From Ciona intestinalis (taxonomy: Eukaryota; Chordata; Ascidiacea; Phlebobranchia; Cionidae), in the NCBI RefSeq assembly GCF_000224145.3, contig NC_020178.2, forward strand, positions 1,476,100-1,540,099: DNA of 64,000 bases. The letters run 5' to 3'. The notes below the pieces were generated by a model. That model did not search any database. It saw only the letters and a program-made list of their open reading frames with translations, and had not been told where the DNA came from. This document shows, in pieces, positions 23,280-38,200 of this stretch (positions within the stretch are counted from its first letter, which is position 1; each line of letters starts with the position of its first letter). A program made the translations under genes and the position numbers.

Positions 23280-26200
23280 ATGCTCAGGGTGCTGTTACTA
23301 TTCTTTATTGGTGCTGCAGTGAGCATAGGTTCGTACACTGTACCTCAATATGATTAAATTAACTGTAATTTGTGTGTAATCGCTTAAATAGAAAAGTTTT
23401 ATGACGCGACAGCGAGCATGAGGTGTATAAACTAACTTAACAAAAATGTTAAAATATAGTTTTACGAATCAAGCTACTAAATTTTCCAAAAGTACGCAAT
23501 TATTTACGTTAAACGTAGTCAAATACATAAGAAACTTATTGTAGCTTTACTGCCACCTTGTACTAAAAATCTCATGTTTTTTTATTGCCGCGGGGTAGAG
23601 CTAGAGATCTACTTTTGTCGTAGTTATTAATTTTTTTAATTAGTACTAAATTGAACCTAAAAGCATAAGATTTTAGTAATTTTATATTCCCCATTAACAA
23701 CAGTTTAATAAAACGCCTTTTTATTCTAAAAAAAAAACACTTTTTGCTTTTTGTTTTCTAACTCCCCAAACTTATCGTTATTTTAATGCTCAAAATAGGG
23801 TACTTTTTCCCGCCAAAAAGGTGCTTTTCCCGCCTAAAAACTTTTTAATTTCAGACCTCGTTGCTGGGCAAGCATGTCCGCCTAGATCTGCAAACCCGGG
23901 ACGCGCCTGTAAGAAACAATGTACCCACGACGCGGAATGCAGAGGCGCATTAAAAACTTGTCAATGCGACAATGTTTGTGGAATGTCCTGTTTCAATCCA
24001 AGTAAGACTGCTTTTGTTTGGTTGTTTTTACCTTTTTTGGCACTAGTGAAGAATCCTTCAGTACGTTACTTTTACGGGTGGTAGGAAGTGTTAGAGATTG
24101 GTAGTCAGTGGTTATTAGTTACGTTTCGCAGTTAGCACATAACGTAGTGGAGGATTCTTCACTAGCACCGTTTTGCTACTCATTCCATTCCTTTTTGTAA
24201 TTAATTTAATATTTGTTATTGTATTCAAAAAGATTAATTTATGTTGTTTCAAAAAACAATGTGGCATTATAATTGTATTTTGTTTCTGCTAAATCCCTTT
24301 TCATGTTGTTTCAATAATCTCGTATTAAAAAAATAAATTAAAAGTTTTTTTGTTAAATTGTTTCTATTCTATTATAGACCTTGTATGCGATGATCCTGGA
24401 CCCTTTCCTAATGGACAGATAAGTCCTGAACGTGGTTATGGACAATCCATCACATATACTTGCAATGTTGGTTATAACTTAAAGTTTAATAGCCGACGAA
24501 CCTGTCAATCAAATAAACAATGGAGTGGTGTCCAACCAAGATGTGACCGTGAGATGGCATTGGTGTGGTAATAGGATAAATCACATTAACTCGCTGTCAG
24601 ACCTCACCCATATAGAATGTGTATAAAAAATGTTGGGTAATGGGCAAACTCTGGCTTAAATCCCAGGTCCCATGACATGCCTCGCTGTAGGACCTCACCC
24701 ATATAGAATAGAATGTGCATATACAACGTTGGGGTAATGGGCCAACTCTGACCAAAACCCCAAGTCCCATGGCGTGCCTCACTGTAGGACCTCACCCATA
24801 TAGAATAGAATATACAATGTTGGGGTAGTGGGCAATTCTGGCCAAAATCCCAAGTCCCATGGCGTGCCTCACTGTAGGACCTCACCCATATAGAATAGAA
24901 TATACAATGTTGGGGTAGTGGGCAATTCTGGCCAAAATCCCAAGTCCCAAGGCGTGCCTCACTGTAGGACCTCACCCATATAGAATGTGTACATATACAA
25001 TGTTGGGTAATGGGCAATTCTGGCCAAAATCCCAGGTCCCATGGCGTGTCTCACTGTAGGACCTCACCCATATAGAATAGAACGTACATATACAATGTTG
25101 GGGTAATGGGCCAACTCTGGTCTAAATCCCAGGTCCAATGGCATGCCTCGCTGTAGGACCTCACCCACACATATTAGAATTTAGTACACTATGTATTTAA
25201 ACATTATATGGTATTATAACATCATACAGTTAACATAGACATCATGTAGTAAACATAGACATCATATTAACAGCTGGATGCATCACCCCGCCCGCTACTG
25301 AAACAGCTTTTGCCGATTCGTTTGACGGTTTTTATGATATCAATCAAGCGGTCAATTATATATGCCGAATAGGTTTGTTATAATTATGCTAATTTGGAAT
25401 TCTTACATCACAATAATACTAATGTGGAATTCTTACATCACAATAATACTAATGTGGAACTCTTACATCATAATAATACTAATGGGAATTCTTACATCAC
25501 AATAATACTAATGTGGAATTCTTACATCACAATAATACTAATGTGGAATTCTTACATCACAATAATACTAATGTGAAATTCTTACATCACAATAATACTA
25601 ATGTGAAATTCTTACATCATAATAATACTAATGTGGAATTCTTTCATCATAATAATACCAATTGTTTGGGTTGTATGATGTATACAACATCGTCAGTCTC
25701 CTATTTAAATAGAAAATTGTGTGACAGATATTCTATGAATAAAAGATTGACGATGCCATTAAAGCAAAATATATATATTTCTTATTTTATACAATTGGCT
25801 GGACTTGTGTCTGTTAGGTGTTCGTAGCAGCAGACCCTTCCTGTATTTTTTCACGCAAGAATCGTTCAACTCTATAACCACCAGATCAGGGTCAGATTCG
25901 AAGAATTTATGACAGTTACCAAATACCTTCTATAATATACAATTATAACACCTAGTAATCCCTTCATAACTTGTAATAAATTTCATGAATCTGACCCTGA
26001 TCTGGGGCTCAGAGAGTTGTGCAATTCTTGTGTAAAGAAATACTTCTAAATTCTGTTTGAATAAGAGGCTGACATTGCCATTTAGGCGAATTATATTTCT
26101 TATACAACAATTGGTTGGACTTGATTTTTGCCTGTTACATTTTCTTAGATCTTTACCTTTCTATATTATATCAGTATATCACATATCATATATATTCTAT

Positions 26201-29200
26201 AACACCTCTATATTCCATCACAGGACATAGAATGACGGGCAGAGCCAGTGTAAGATGTGGTATTGGTGGTGTATGGTCCCCTATAAGGTTTCAGTGTACC
26301 ATTAAAATTTGTGGAGAACCCCCTGGACTGATAAACGGTGGTTACGAGGGAGATGATTTTACTTATGGGAGGCGAATCAGATACTTCTGTAATAGAGGTA
26401 AGTTGTTGTTTGTGGGGAATTTCTTACTTGATATAGCTGCTACAGTACGAGGTGTTTAAAACAACAGAACATTTGTGTTATAAGGACCATCATTGCTCTA
26501 CAATGCGAGGATAAATAAATTATATACGTGGTAACTCGTAAGCTGGCACGAGGCGCATGAAACAGAACACCCATGTTATAATGACTGTCGTTGCCCGCCA
26601 TGCGAGGATAAATAATTTGCATACGTGGTAACTTGTAAGCTGGAACGAGGTGTATGAAACAGAACACCCGTGGTATAACGACTATTATTGCCCCACAATG
26701 CGTAATGAATAAGTAACGTACTTGGTAACTCGTAAGTGTTGAGGTGTATGAACTATGCAAGGACAAATAACTCATATTCACCCACAATGTTACATACATA
26801 GTAACTCTTATAAATAAGTTAAACCCAATAATCATAACACGCAGGTTACATCCTTCGAGGTGAAGGAGACTCATTGGTTTGTGATTTGGATGAAAGGTGG
26901 TTTGGGAACGTGCCTACTTGTGATAGTAAGTTGTTTTTATGTTTTTGTTAAGTGCTTCTGTTTATTTCATTCTTTATGGGTGAGGTCCTACAGCAAGACA
27001 TGCCATGGGACCTGGAATTTAGACCAGAGTTGACCCATTACTTTATATAACGCTCACTCTTGCCTCATTTAACACTGAGGATGGTTAAAGTTGATTAACT
27101 GAAACTGCACCATCCTCAGTGTTAGACTAGGCAAGAGTGAATGTTATATAAAGACCAGCTTGGTACTTGTAACACTCACTCTTGTTTTAATTACAACATC
27201 ATAGTTACTTACACTATACTCTTTACACCTTTTTAACCAAAAACATTTCTATCCCAAGTTGTACGATGCAATCCACCAGTTGCCCCACTCCATGGTTCAA
27301 TTAATTTAGCCGGGGTTCGGTTTCAGTACAACCAACGGGTTCCATACTCATGTGACCAAGGTTACAAAGTTGTGGGTTCGCGATTTGGGGTGTGTAATGA
27401 GAATGGAACCTGGGGTGACCTACCTACCTGTGAAAGTAAGGTTTTGTTAAAGGATTATTTATTACGAGCAGTGGCGCAGCCATGAGGGGGGTTTAGGGTG
27501 TCGCGACCCCTCCCCTTTTAAACCAAAAAAAAAAAAATTAAAAAAAAAAATTTTTGAACATTTTTTGATTAAAACCCCCCCTTTTTTTTCTTGCTGTGCC
27601 ACGAGTGTATGTATTTTAAACAGAAGATAAAACGGCAATTCCCCCAACCCAGTGGTCACTAATTGGTTATCTTAATTTACAGTCACACAGAAAATAATCA
27701 CCCACAAAGTAACATACATGGTAACTCGTAAGCGGGCACGATGTGTATGAAACAGAACACCCGTGTTATAACGAGGGAGATGATTTTACACCCTTGTTAT
27801 AACGAGGTGTATGAAACAGAACACGCTTTTTATAACAACTGTCTTTGCCCGCCATACGAGGATAAAGGGAATAAAATGATTTCTGCATAATAGGAATACA
27901 TGTTTATATTTATAAAATGAACCAATGTATTGGACACAGTTGACACGGACTGTAAGTTCGAGGGGGCAGTGAGGCCAACTTGTGGATATCAGAACTTGGG
28001 CGTGGCGTGGACCAGGATTCTCTCGCATTCCGTACCAGATGGATCTGTAGGTAAGTTGCTGCTTATGTTTATGTGCAGTGAGCATGAGGTTTTTAAATAC
28101 ACCATGTATGTCTGGTGTATATGAAGACACCCATGTTATAACTTGACAGTGAGCATGAGGTGTATGAATACACTATGTGTGTCTGGTGTATAAGAAGACA
28201 CCCATGTTATAACTCGACAGTGAGCATGAGGTGTATGAATACACCATGTGTGTCTGGTGTATAAGAAGACACCCATGTTATAACTCGACAGTGAGCATGA
28301 GGTGTATGAATACAACATGTGTGTCTGGTGTATAAGAAGACACCCATGTTATAACTCGACAGTGAGCATGAGGTGTATGAATACACCATGTGTGTCTGGT
28401 GTATAAGAAGACACCCATGTTATAACTCGACAGTGAGCATGAAGTGTTATTGAATACACCATGTATGTCTGGTGTATAAGAAGACAACCATGTTATAACT
28501 CGACAGTGAGCACGAGGTGTATGAATACACCATGTGTGTCTGGTGTATAAGAAGACACCCATGTTATAACTCGACAGTGAGCATGAGGTGTATGAATACA
28601 ACATGTGTGTCTGGTGTATAAGAAGACACCCGTGTTATAACTCAACAGTAAGCATGAGTGTTATTCAACAGGCTTCATTTTAAGAAGTGGATTTGGTGCT
28701 GGTCGACAGCAAAGTAGTTCCCAGTTATTGTCACCTAGGATACCCCGCGATTCTCTCCTATGTATAAAGTTTTATTATTATGTGAGAGAAATGCCGTCAG
28801 ATCTGAACTTTATACTTGTGGAAGTTGACTCAGAAGGCAGAAGGTAGGTTAAATGTTGAATGTCTTTAACCCATTTATCCTTGCACGACGGGGCTACTTC
28901 AGTTATAACAAGGGTGTTCTGTTTCATACACCTCGTTTCGGCTTAGGAGTTACCACGTATGTAAATATTTTATCCTCGCATGGCTGGGCAACCACAGTCG
29001 TTATAACATGGGTGTTCTGTTTCATACACCTCGTGCCCGCTTACGATTGACCATGTATGTAACTTTAAGGCTAATTGTTGTTCTGTATGACTGGAATATT
29101 AAACAACCCGTTGGTTTGGAGCATTTGCTGTGAAATGTCTTGCTCTGTACTCTAGTTACCCTGCTGGGATTTGAACCTGTTACCTTACAAATTCCATACT

Positions 29201-32200
29201 TCATTAAAACCTTTACACAGGACCACATTATGGACTGCTCATACTTTGGACCAGAAGAATCAATGGTTATCAACCGATATAGTGTTCCCACGTTCCAATA
29301 GACAAACTCAGATTGAGTTTAAAGTTACCCAATCTGCGTGGGCATCAGTATCTGTTGATTTAGATGACATATCAGTGGAATCTAATGTCCCTTGCGGTAG
29401 GTAATTGTTGGGATTGTAAAGACTTGTTTATTTTAATCACCCACTAAGTAACATACATGTGGATTGTAATACTTGCACGAGGTGTATGAAACAGAACATC
29501 GGTGTTATAACGACTTGTAGTTTCCGGTAACGCGAGGATAAAGTAAGGATAAATTTATTCATTTATTCTTTAAAGTGAATAAATAAATGTAACTTACATT
29601 TTATTACCACTTTGTAAAACTAGCTGTCAAAAATACTAAAGTGTCGGTCAAATACAACTTAACTTATATAAACACCTGTGAAAAGTGGTGCAATCAATTC
29701 AAGGTTATTGTTTTGTTGACACTTTGTAAAACTAGCTGTCAAAAATACTTAAGTGTCGGTCAAATACAACTTAACTTATATAAACACCTGTGAAAAGTGG
29801 TGCAATCAATTCAAGGGTATTGTTTTGTTAACACTTTGTAAAACTAGCTGTCAAAAATACTTAAGTGTCGGTCAAATACAACTTCTATATAATTATATTC
29901 TTTAGTCAACGAATGTGCCAACACACCTTGTCAAAACGAAGGTACATGCTTCAATAGAATTAACGGTTACTTCTGCTTTTGCCAACGTGGGTTTAGAAGA
30001 CACAACTGTTCAGAAGGTATGTGATGTTACAATTAGTATTATAATGTCATCATTTAGTTTATGATGTCACATTTGGTTTATGATGTCATCTTTTGGGTTA
30101 TGATGTCGTCATTTGGTTTATGATGTCGTTATTATACTTTAATTCTAGTTTCACAAATTTCTCAAATTTTGCTGTCTCAATGATATTTAAGTGTAAATGG
30201 CCATTACTTATATATATTAACGCCATTAATGAATATTAAAGGAAAACCATGATAATGTCTCAGAAAATGGCTGACGATGTTTGCCTTTTCACAACTTCTA
30301 ATCAACTTTTAGACTTACACCAAATAATGTTCTGTTGACAAAATGTCAGTCTTGTGAAATCAATAGAAATTTACTACAAGATTGTAGCGCTTATTCATGT
30401 GTGACTGCGTGTGCAGAACGTCCCTTTTCATTCGCCTTCTTCCGTTTTTTTGTGTTCGCATGCGTTCGAAACTAAATCATCATGATATATATAATGAGCA
30501 ATAGGCATTGTCGCTACGAGATGTTTACAACAAATATTTTTCATAGAAATTGTGTGTCAAGCCCGTGTGGCACCAAGGCACGGTACCATGTCAATCGCCG
30601 CCCCTGTAAGGCTTGATGCATTCGTGGTGTTCCAGTGTGACCAGGGTTATTATATGAGAGGAGAGTCACGGGCACAATGCTTGGGGGATAACAGATGGAA
30701 TTATGCAGTTCCTACTTGTAACAGTAAGTGTGATTGTTCATGTTTATGATTCTTATATATCCTTGCGTAGCGAGGCAACAACAGTTGTATAACAGGGTTG
30801 TTCTGTTTCATACACCTCGTGCCAGCTTGCAAGTTACAACATGTATAACTTATTTGTCCACACATGGCGGGGCAACGATAGTCGTTATAACACAGGTGTT
30901 CTGTTTCATACACCTCATGCCAGCTTTGAGGGTGATTGTTTTTCTGTAAGACTTATAATATTAAGCAAGCCAATAGTGACCACTGGTCTAAAGTAACTAT
31001 CCTTGTCACCCATAATGGTAGCAGTGACAAGCCTCGAACCTGTACTCTCTGGGTTAGAACTTTTGAAGCGAGTGCTCTAACTCCTTTGTCATGACCTTGT
31101 ATGTAATAATCATTATTGTTTTGCAGTAAAACGTTGCCCCAATCGAAATGTTCGTAACGCATCCAAAGCCCCCAACAAAAACAATTGGGTTTATCAAGAG
31201 ACTGTGACATATACATGTAGAGAAGGGTATCGCATGGGTGGAAGGGCAAGGTCTACCTGTCAATCAAACAACCACCCAACTAATCCTTCTGGAACTTGGT
31301 CTAGCAATCCTCCATCTTGTACCAGTATGTCAACATTTATTCATAAAATACATCTATAAATAGGCCAATTACTATTATTTATTTCGTCTGCTTAAACCAT
31401 GGACAAGTCACTTACTAAAAAGAACCAATCCAACTAAAAGTCATGTCTGCTTATCCACACACTGCAATAGCTTCGACAGCTCGACTGTGGGCATGGGAGT
31501 GGCAACAATGGATAAGCCACTCAAGTTCCCACCCACGAGGATATAAATGACCAAACAGTTTGTATATTTACACTCATTATTGTACAGGAATCCGATGTCC
31601 CAACCGAAATGTGGATAGTGCAACCAAAGCTCCCAACAAACATGTTTGGTATTATGGAGAATCTGTAACTTATGCTTGTAGAGAAGGATATCGCATGGTA
31701 GGGGTGGCAACGTCTACCTGTCAATCAAATGATCAAGTAAGGGGGACATGGTCAAGCGATCAACCTAGTTGTATAAGTGAGTCCCTTTTGTTTTATTGTT
31801 GTCTTTTTATACACCACACATACATGGTGTATTTATACACCTCATACTCACTGTCGAGTTATAACATGGATGTTCCTTATACACCAAACACATATGGTGT
31901 ATTCATACACCTCATGCTCACTGTCAAGTTATAACATGGGTGTCTTCTTATACACCAGACACATATGGTGTATTCATACACCTCATGCTCACTGTCAAGT
32001 TATAACATGGGTGTCTTCTTATACACCAGACACACATGGTGTGTTCATACACCTCATGCTCACTGTCGAGTTATAACATGGGTGTCTTCTTATACACCGA
32101 ACATACATGGTGTATTCATACACCTAATGCTCACTGTCGAGTTATAACATTGGTGTCTTCTTATACACCAGACACACATGGTGTATTCATATACCTCATG

Positions 32201-35200
32201 CTCACTGTCAAGTTATATATGGGGGTCTTAAACATACACTGTGTATTTAAAAACTTACTTACTTTTCACAGGAAAAACGTGCAACAGCTTAGTAATAGCT
32301 GATGGAACAGTTTCCCCACGAAGAGAGACATATAACTATGGAAGTTCTATTTCATTCACTTGCAGCCATGGGTATAGGATAAGCCATTCTCGTAGCTTAA
32401 GATGTGTGGATACCAATAGATGGTCTTCTGCACCGCCCACATGTAGAAGTAAGTAATGTCCTTCTACATAAAGTAAGGATCTGGTGCTACGAAAACATAA
32501 CAGACAAAAATCAAGTCCATCCAATTGTTAATAAAAGATGCATTTCGCCTAAATGGCATCGTCAATATCTTATTTAAATTGAATCTATGTAGAGCAATGC
32601 TTCTGCCCTACCATAGTACAGTAGTGTTGTTGCATCGTAACTGAAGTACGTGGGGTCCAATGCTTAATACTGACATTTGTATCCTTGGGCAAGCCATTTA
32701 TCAGTAATTGCTCCAACCCAGTGGTCACTAATGGCTTGTCTGAATTGTCAGCCGAACAGAAAAAATAGCGCCTAATAATTTACACATATGGTAACATGTT
32801 GAATGTAATGTAACTTACTTTATCCTCGCATTGCCGAAAAACGACAGTCGTTATCTCACAGGTTTAACACCTCGTGCCAGCATACGAGTTACCATGTATG
32901 TTACTTTGTGGGTGATTATTTTTTGGGGATTTTTTTTTAGGTATGGCTGATAATTTTGACAACCCATTAGTGACCACTGGGTTGGAGCAGTTGTCGTTAA
33001 GTGTCTTGCCCAAGGACAAATCTGCCCACAATGATAGGGGTAGCAGCGTCAACCAGCCTTGAACCCATTACCTATTGGTTACAGGCAGGCAATCTAACCA
33101 CTATGCCACGGCGCCGTATGTTAATATCGTATCTTCCAAATCAAACAATTGAACAAAAACTAACCCGTGCTTATAGCACGAGGAGTATGAAACAGAACAT
33201 TCGTGTTATAACGACTGTGTTTCCCTCCATGTGAGGAAAATAAGTAACATTTATTCATTTTTAAAATCTGTCAATTTACTCCAGGGATAACATGCCCACC
33301 CCCACATGCTGTCCGTAATGCAACAACCTCACCAGAAAAACAGACATGGTATTATAGAGATGTGGTGATGTACCAATGTCATGCCGGGTATGTCATAATG
33401 GGCCCTCAAGCATCACAATGCTTAATTGATGGTACATGGACTGCACGTCCTGAATGCAACAGTAAGTCTATATTGAAACTGTTTAGTATATATGATCATT
33501 GTTTAAACTGTTGTATATTATATATGATTATGTAACTGCACCCCTAGTGACCCCATGTAACTCCATATGACCCCTAATAACCCCATGTGACTTCTAGTAA
33601 CCTCTGTATTTGAGTGTGTATTTTAACACTGTCACCTAGATTTTTAAAACAAACAACACCTATGGGTTGTATATGTATATTTTCCTTGATTAGAAGTTGT
33701 AACATTATCTACCACACAGTTGTTCAGTGTCAAGCAAGAGTAGTCGCCAACGGAGTAGCAGCCCTTGAACAAGATACATGGTATTTTGGAGACACAGTTA
33801 TGTTCATCTGCAATGATGGATATAAAATAATAGGGAACCCGTCAGCTATTTGTCTTGCAAGTACTGAGTGGTCAAAGCCGAAACCTGTATGTATAAGTAA
33901 GTGAATAAATAAATGTAACTTATTTAAGTGTTTGAATGAATATAACTTATCCTCACGTACAGGGTAATTACAGTCATTATTGCAACAATGTTTGGTCGGT
34001 CATCTGACTACCGTATAACACCGGTGTTCTGTTTCATACAACTCTTGCTGGCTTACGGGTTACCACGTATGTAACTTTGTGGGTGATTGTTTACACAACT
34101 GAGGTCTCTTATGGGATTTCTACACAGCAGTGAGCATGAGGCGTGTGAAACAGAACTACTGTGTTATAACGACTGGGATTTTCGCGCCCGTAAGGATAAT
34201 TTACATTCATGTTCAACCCTTGTGTATTAATCCTGGCAGTGAGCATGAGGTGTATGAAGCCGCCATGTATGATGTGCAACACCTGTGTATTAAACCCCTT
34301 TGGTTTCCCACCCTGAGGATAAACACGAAAGTATCCTAACTCGACAGTGAGCATGAGGTGTATGAAGCCGCCATGTATGGTGTGCAACACCTGTGATTAA
34401 ACCCCTTTGGTTTCCCACCCCGAGGATAAACATGAAAATATCCTAACTCGATAGTGAGCATGAGGTGTATGAAGTCACCATGTATGGTGTGCAACACCCG
34501 TGTTTTAAACCCCTTTGGTTTCCCACCCCGAGGATAAACACGAAAGTATCCTAACTCGATAGTGAGCATGAGGTGTATGAAGTCACCATGTATGGTGTGC
34601 AACACCCGTGTTTTAAACCCCTTTGGTTTCCCACCCCGAGGATAAACACGAAAGTATCCTAACTCAACAGTGAGCATGAGGTTTATGAAGTGTATTAAAC
34701 CTTACAATGAGCATGAGGTTTATTTCCAGAATCAAGATGCGACCATCGTGAGTTACCAAATGGCGTGGTATCACCTAACACAACAATATGGCCTATTGGC
34801 AGCATAGCCAACTACTCATGCTCTGAAGGCTTTGTAATAGATGGACCAAATACTTCACTATGTTCAAGAGAAGGAATGTGGTCAAATGAATTGCCAAGCT
34901 GTTCCGGTACGCTGTTACACTCCCTAATGTTTAAATCATTGTTTCTCTATACATTTTGAGTTCCAATCATGGTTTGCAGTTTGTTGTAAAATGTTTAATA
35001 AGTTTGTGGAATGCCAAGCTGTTCCGAAACATTGTTTACACTCCCTAATGTTTTAAACGTTCAATGATTTGCAATATTTGGTAAATATTTGCTTAGTTTG
35101 AGAAATGCCAAGCTGTTCCTGTACCTTGTTTACACTCCCTAATGTTTAAATCAGTGCTATCACATATATTACTCATTGTTTCATATAATTCTCAATGAAA

Positions 35201-38200
35201 TTCTATGATTTATGGAAAAGATTTAGGTAAGGAATAAGAATCTCTGGTTTTAGGGATGGGCCGAATCCGAATATTCGGCGTTGTTCGACGCATTTTTAGG
35301 TATTCGATCGAATCCGATTTCTCGGGCGCAGATAACGCTACGATAGAGCGTTACTAATAGAAACGAAATGGATATGCAGCGGTTAAATAATTTCATTTGT
35401 TTCACCACATTGAACTAGGTTAAATGGCGTCATCGAATATTCGGATTCGATCGAATATTAGACCGTAGATATTCCGATTCGCCGAATCCGAATAGTTAGA
35501 TCTCAGCCCGTCCCCAGGTTTAACCCGCTCTTAGTGTTTCATATAATGTCACCCCTGTTTAAAAGTTAGGTTACTCAAGGCACCCCATCAATAAACCTCT
35601 CTGTAGGCCTCTGTTTAAGATTTAGAACCAGTGGTTTAAAACTCTTATATTACCAAGGTATTTCATGCCCTGCACAAAACACAAGCGACATCAATATAAT
35701 TCAAAGCAGTAACAAGGATGAATGGCAATCTGGAGAGGTTGTAGCTTATTCGTGCCCACCAGGGTTTGCCATACAAGGCAACAATGAATCAGAGTGTTTT
35801 CCTGATGGCCACTGGTCACATTTACCCCCCCAGTGTACAAGTAGGTTGCATGTTTTTTGTAATATGTTGTTGTGTGTGTGCTGTTTTGCTGTGTAAGTTG
35901 TAATAATGAGAATGATATCCATAACTTGTAAGCATGAGGTGTATGAATACACCATGTGTGTCTGATGATAAAGAAGACACCCATGTTATAACTTGACAGT
36001 GAGCATGAGGTGTATAAATACACGAATACACCGTGTGTGTCTGGTGTAGAAGAAGACACCCATGTTATAATTCGACATTGAGCATGAGGTGTATCGTGTA
36101 TGAATACACTATGTGAGTCTGGTGTATAAGAAGACACCCATGTTATAACTTGAAAGTGAGCATGATGTATGAATACACCATGTGTGTCTGGTGTATATGA
36201 AGACACCCATGTTATAACTTGACAGTGAGCATGAGGTGTATGAATACACCATGTGTGTCTGGTGTATATAAAGACACCCATGTTATAACTTGACAGTGAG
36301 CATGAGGTGTATGAATACACCATGTGTGCCTGGTTTATAGGAAGACACCCATGTTATAACTTGACAGTGAGCATGAGGTGTATGACAATATTTTACTTGT
36401 AGGAGTTGAATGCAATGCACCAGAGGTAGCTAATGGGAGAAGTAATTCAAATGATGAGACTTTTGTATATGAAGATAGTTTGACAATAACTTGTGACCGT
36501 GGTTACAATATGGTTGGTGATGATGTCATCAGTTGCTCAGCAACAGGGCAATGGAGTCAACTGCCAGTGTGTGAAGGTAAAAGGACTTACTTTTATATGT
36601 GTTAGTGTATTTTTGTTGGCTAGTTTTGTGTTTACAAAACAATAGCCTTAAATTGGTTGCACCACTTTTCACAGGTGTTTATATAAGTTAAGTTGTATTT
36701 AACCAACACTTCAGTATTTTTTGGCAGCTAGTTTTACAAAGTGTCAACAAAACAATAACCTTGAATTGGTTGCACCACTTTTCACAGGTGTTTATATAAG
36801 TTAAGTTGTATTTAACCAACACTTCAGTATTTTTTGGCAGCTAGTTTTACAAAGTGTCAACAAAACAATAACCTTGAATTGTCGGGCATACAGAAAAATA
36901 ATCACCCTCAAAGTTACATATGTGGTAACTTGTAAGTGGGCATAAGGTGTATGAAACAGAGCACCCGTGTTATAACGAATGTTGCTGTCCCACCATGCGT
37001 AGATAAATTAGCTACATTCAATGTTTCAACAGCTGTACAGTGCCCAGACCAAGTAGTAGGAAACTCAACTAAACAACCAAACAACAATGTATGGCAATTT
37101 AATGATGTGGTCAACTATGCTTGTAATGTGGGCTACCAGTTGAGTGGGGAAGCTTCACTGACTTGTACAGATACTGGGATGTGGTCTCACCCAAAGCCTA
37201 CATGTGTTGGTAAGTTGTTGGTTATATTACAACATTACAAGTATAGGGTGCAGTGTTAGGTTCTTTACTGAAAGGCTTGTTAGGCCAGAGTTGGTCCATT
37301 ACCCAACATTGTATTTGCACATTCTATTCTATATGGGTGAGGTCCTACAGTGAGGCATGTCATGGGACCTGGGATTTAGGCCGGAGTTGGTCCATTACTC
37401 CCACATTGTATATGCACATTTTATTCTATATGGGTGAGGTACTACAGTGAGGCACGCTATGGGACCTGGAATTTAGGCCAGAGTTGGCTCATTACCCCAA
37501 CATTGTATATGAACATTCTATTCTATATGGGTGAGGTTCTACAGTGAGGCATGCCATGGGACCTGGGATTTATGCCAGAGTTGGCCCATTACCCCAACAT
37601 TGTATATGCACATTCTATTCTATATAGGTGTCCTAGTCCTACAGTGAAGCATGCCATGGTTCATGGAAAATGCCAACATAACATATAACCACTAAACGTA
37701 TGTGGTTATATCACAGAGCATAAAATACCTAGCATATGTGGTAACTTGTAAGCTGGCATGAGGTGTATGAAACAGGACATCTGCGTTATAACGACTATCG
37801 TTGCCCCGCCATGCAAGGATAAATAATTAAATTCATGTATTCGTTTATTAATTAATAAATCCTAATCTATGTAGAGCATAATGAATGGGACGAGTGGTCG
37901 ACGTGGTCTAAATGTAAAGGGAGATGTAATTCGGTGCAAGAAAGAAGACAACGAACATGTCGTGTGCCTGGGAGATGCCCGGGTACCAATATACAAAGGA
38001 GATCGTGTTCCACCACAACTATGAGTAAGTTGTTTTGGTCATTTATATCCTTGTGGGTGGGAACTTGAGTGACTTATCCATGGTTGCCACTCCCATGCCC
38101 ACAGTCGAGCTGCTGAAGCTATTGTAGTGTGTGGATAAGCAGACATGACTTTTGGTTGGTTTGGTCATTTATATTCTCGTGGGCGGGAACTTGAGTGACT

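Noticed and set aside
24590..25165. Regularly spaced repeats that might suggest a CRISPR array
   Set aside because: The 96-bp units are contiguous without unique spacers, and the sequence is an intron of an animal gene.
25394..25827. 104-codon ORF with EFLHHNNTNV repeats
   Set aside because: It is the 30-bp intronic tandem repeat, open only because the period is a multiple of three; CCP2 halves on both sides splice over it in phase.
33045..33116. tRNA-like sequence with A and B box
   Set aside because: It is the head of a full SINE with body and tail; no cloverleaf with a convincing acceptor stem could be drawn.
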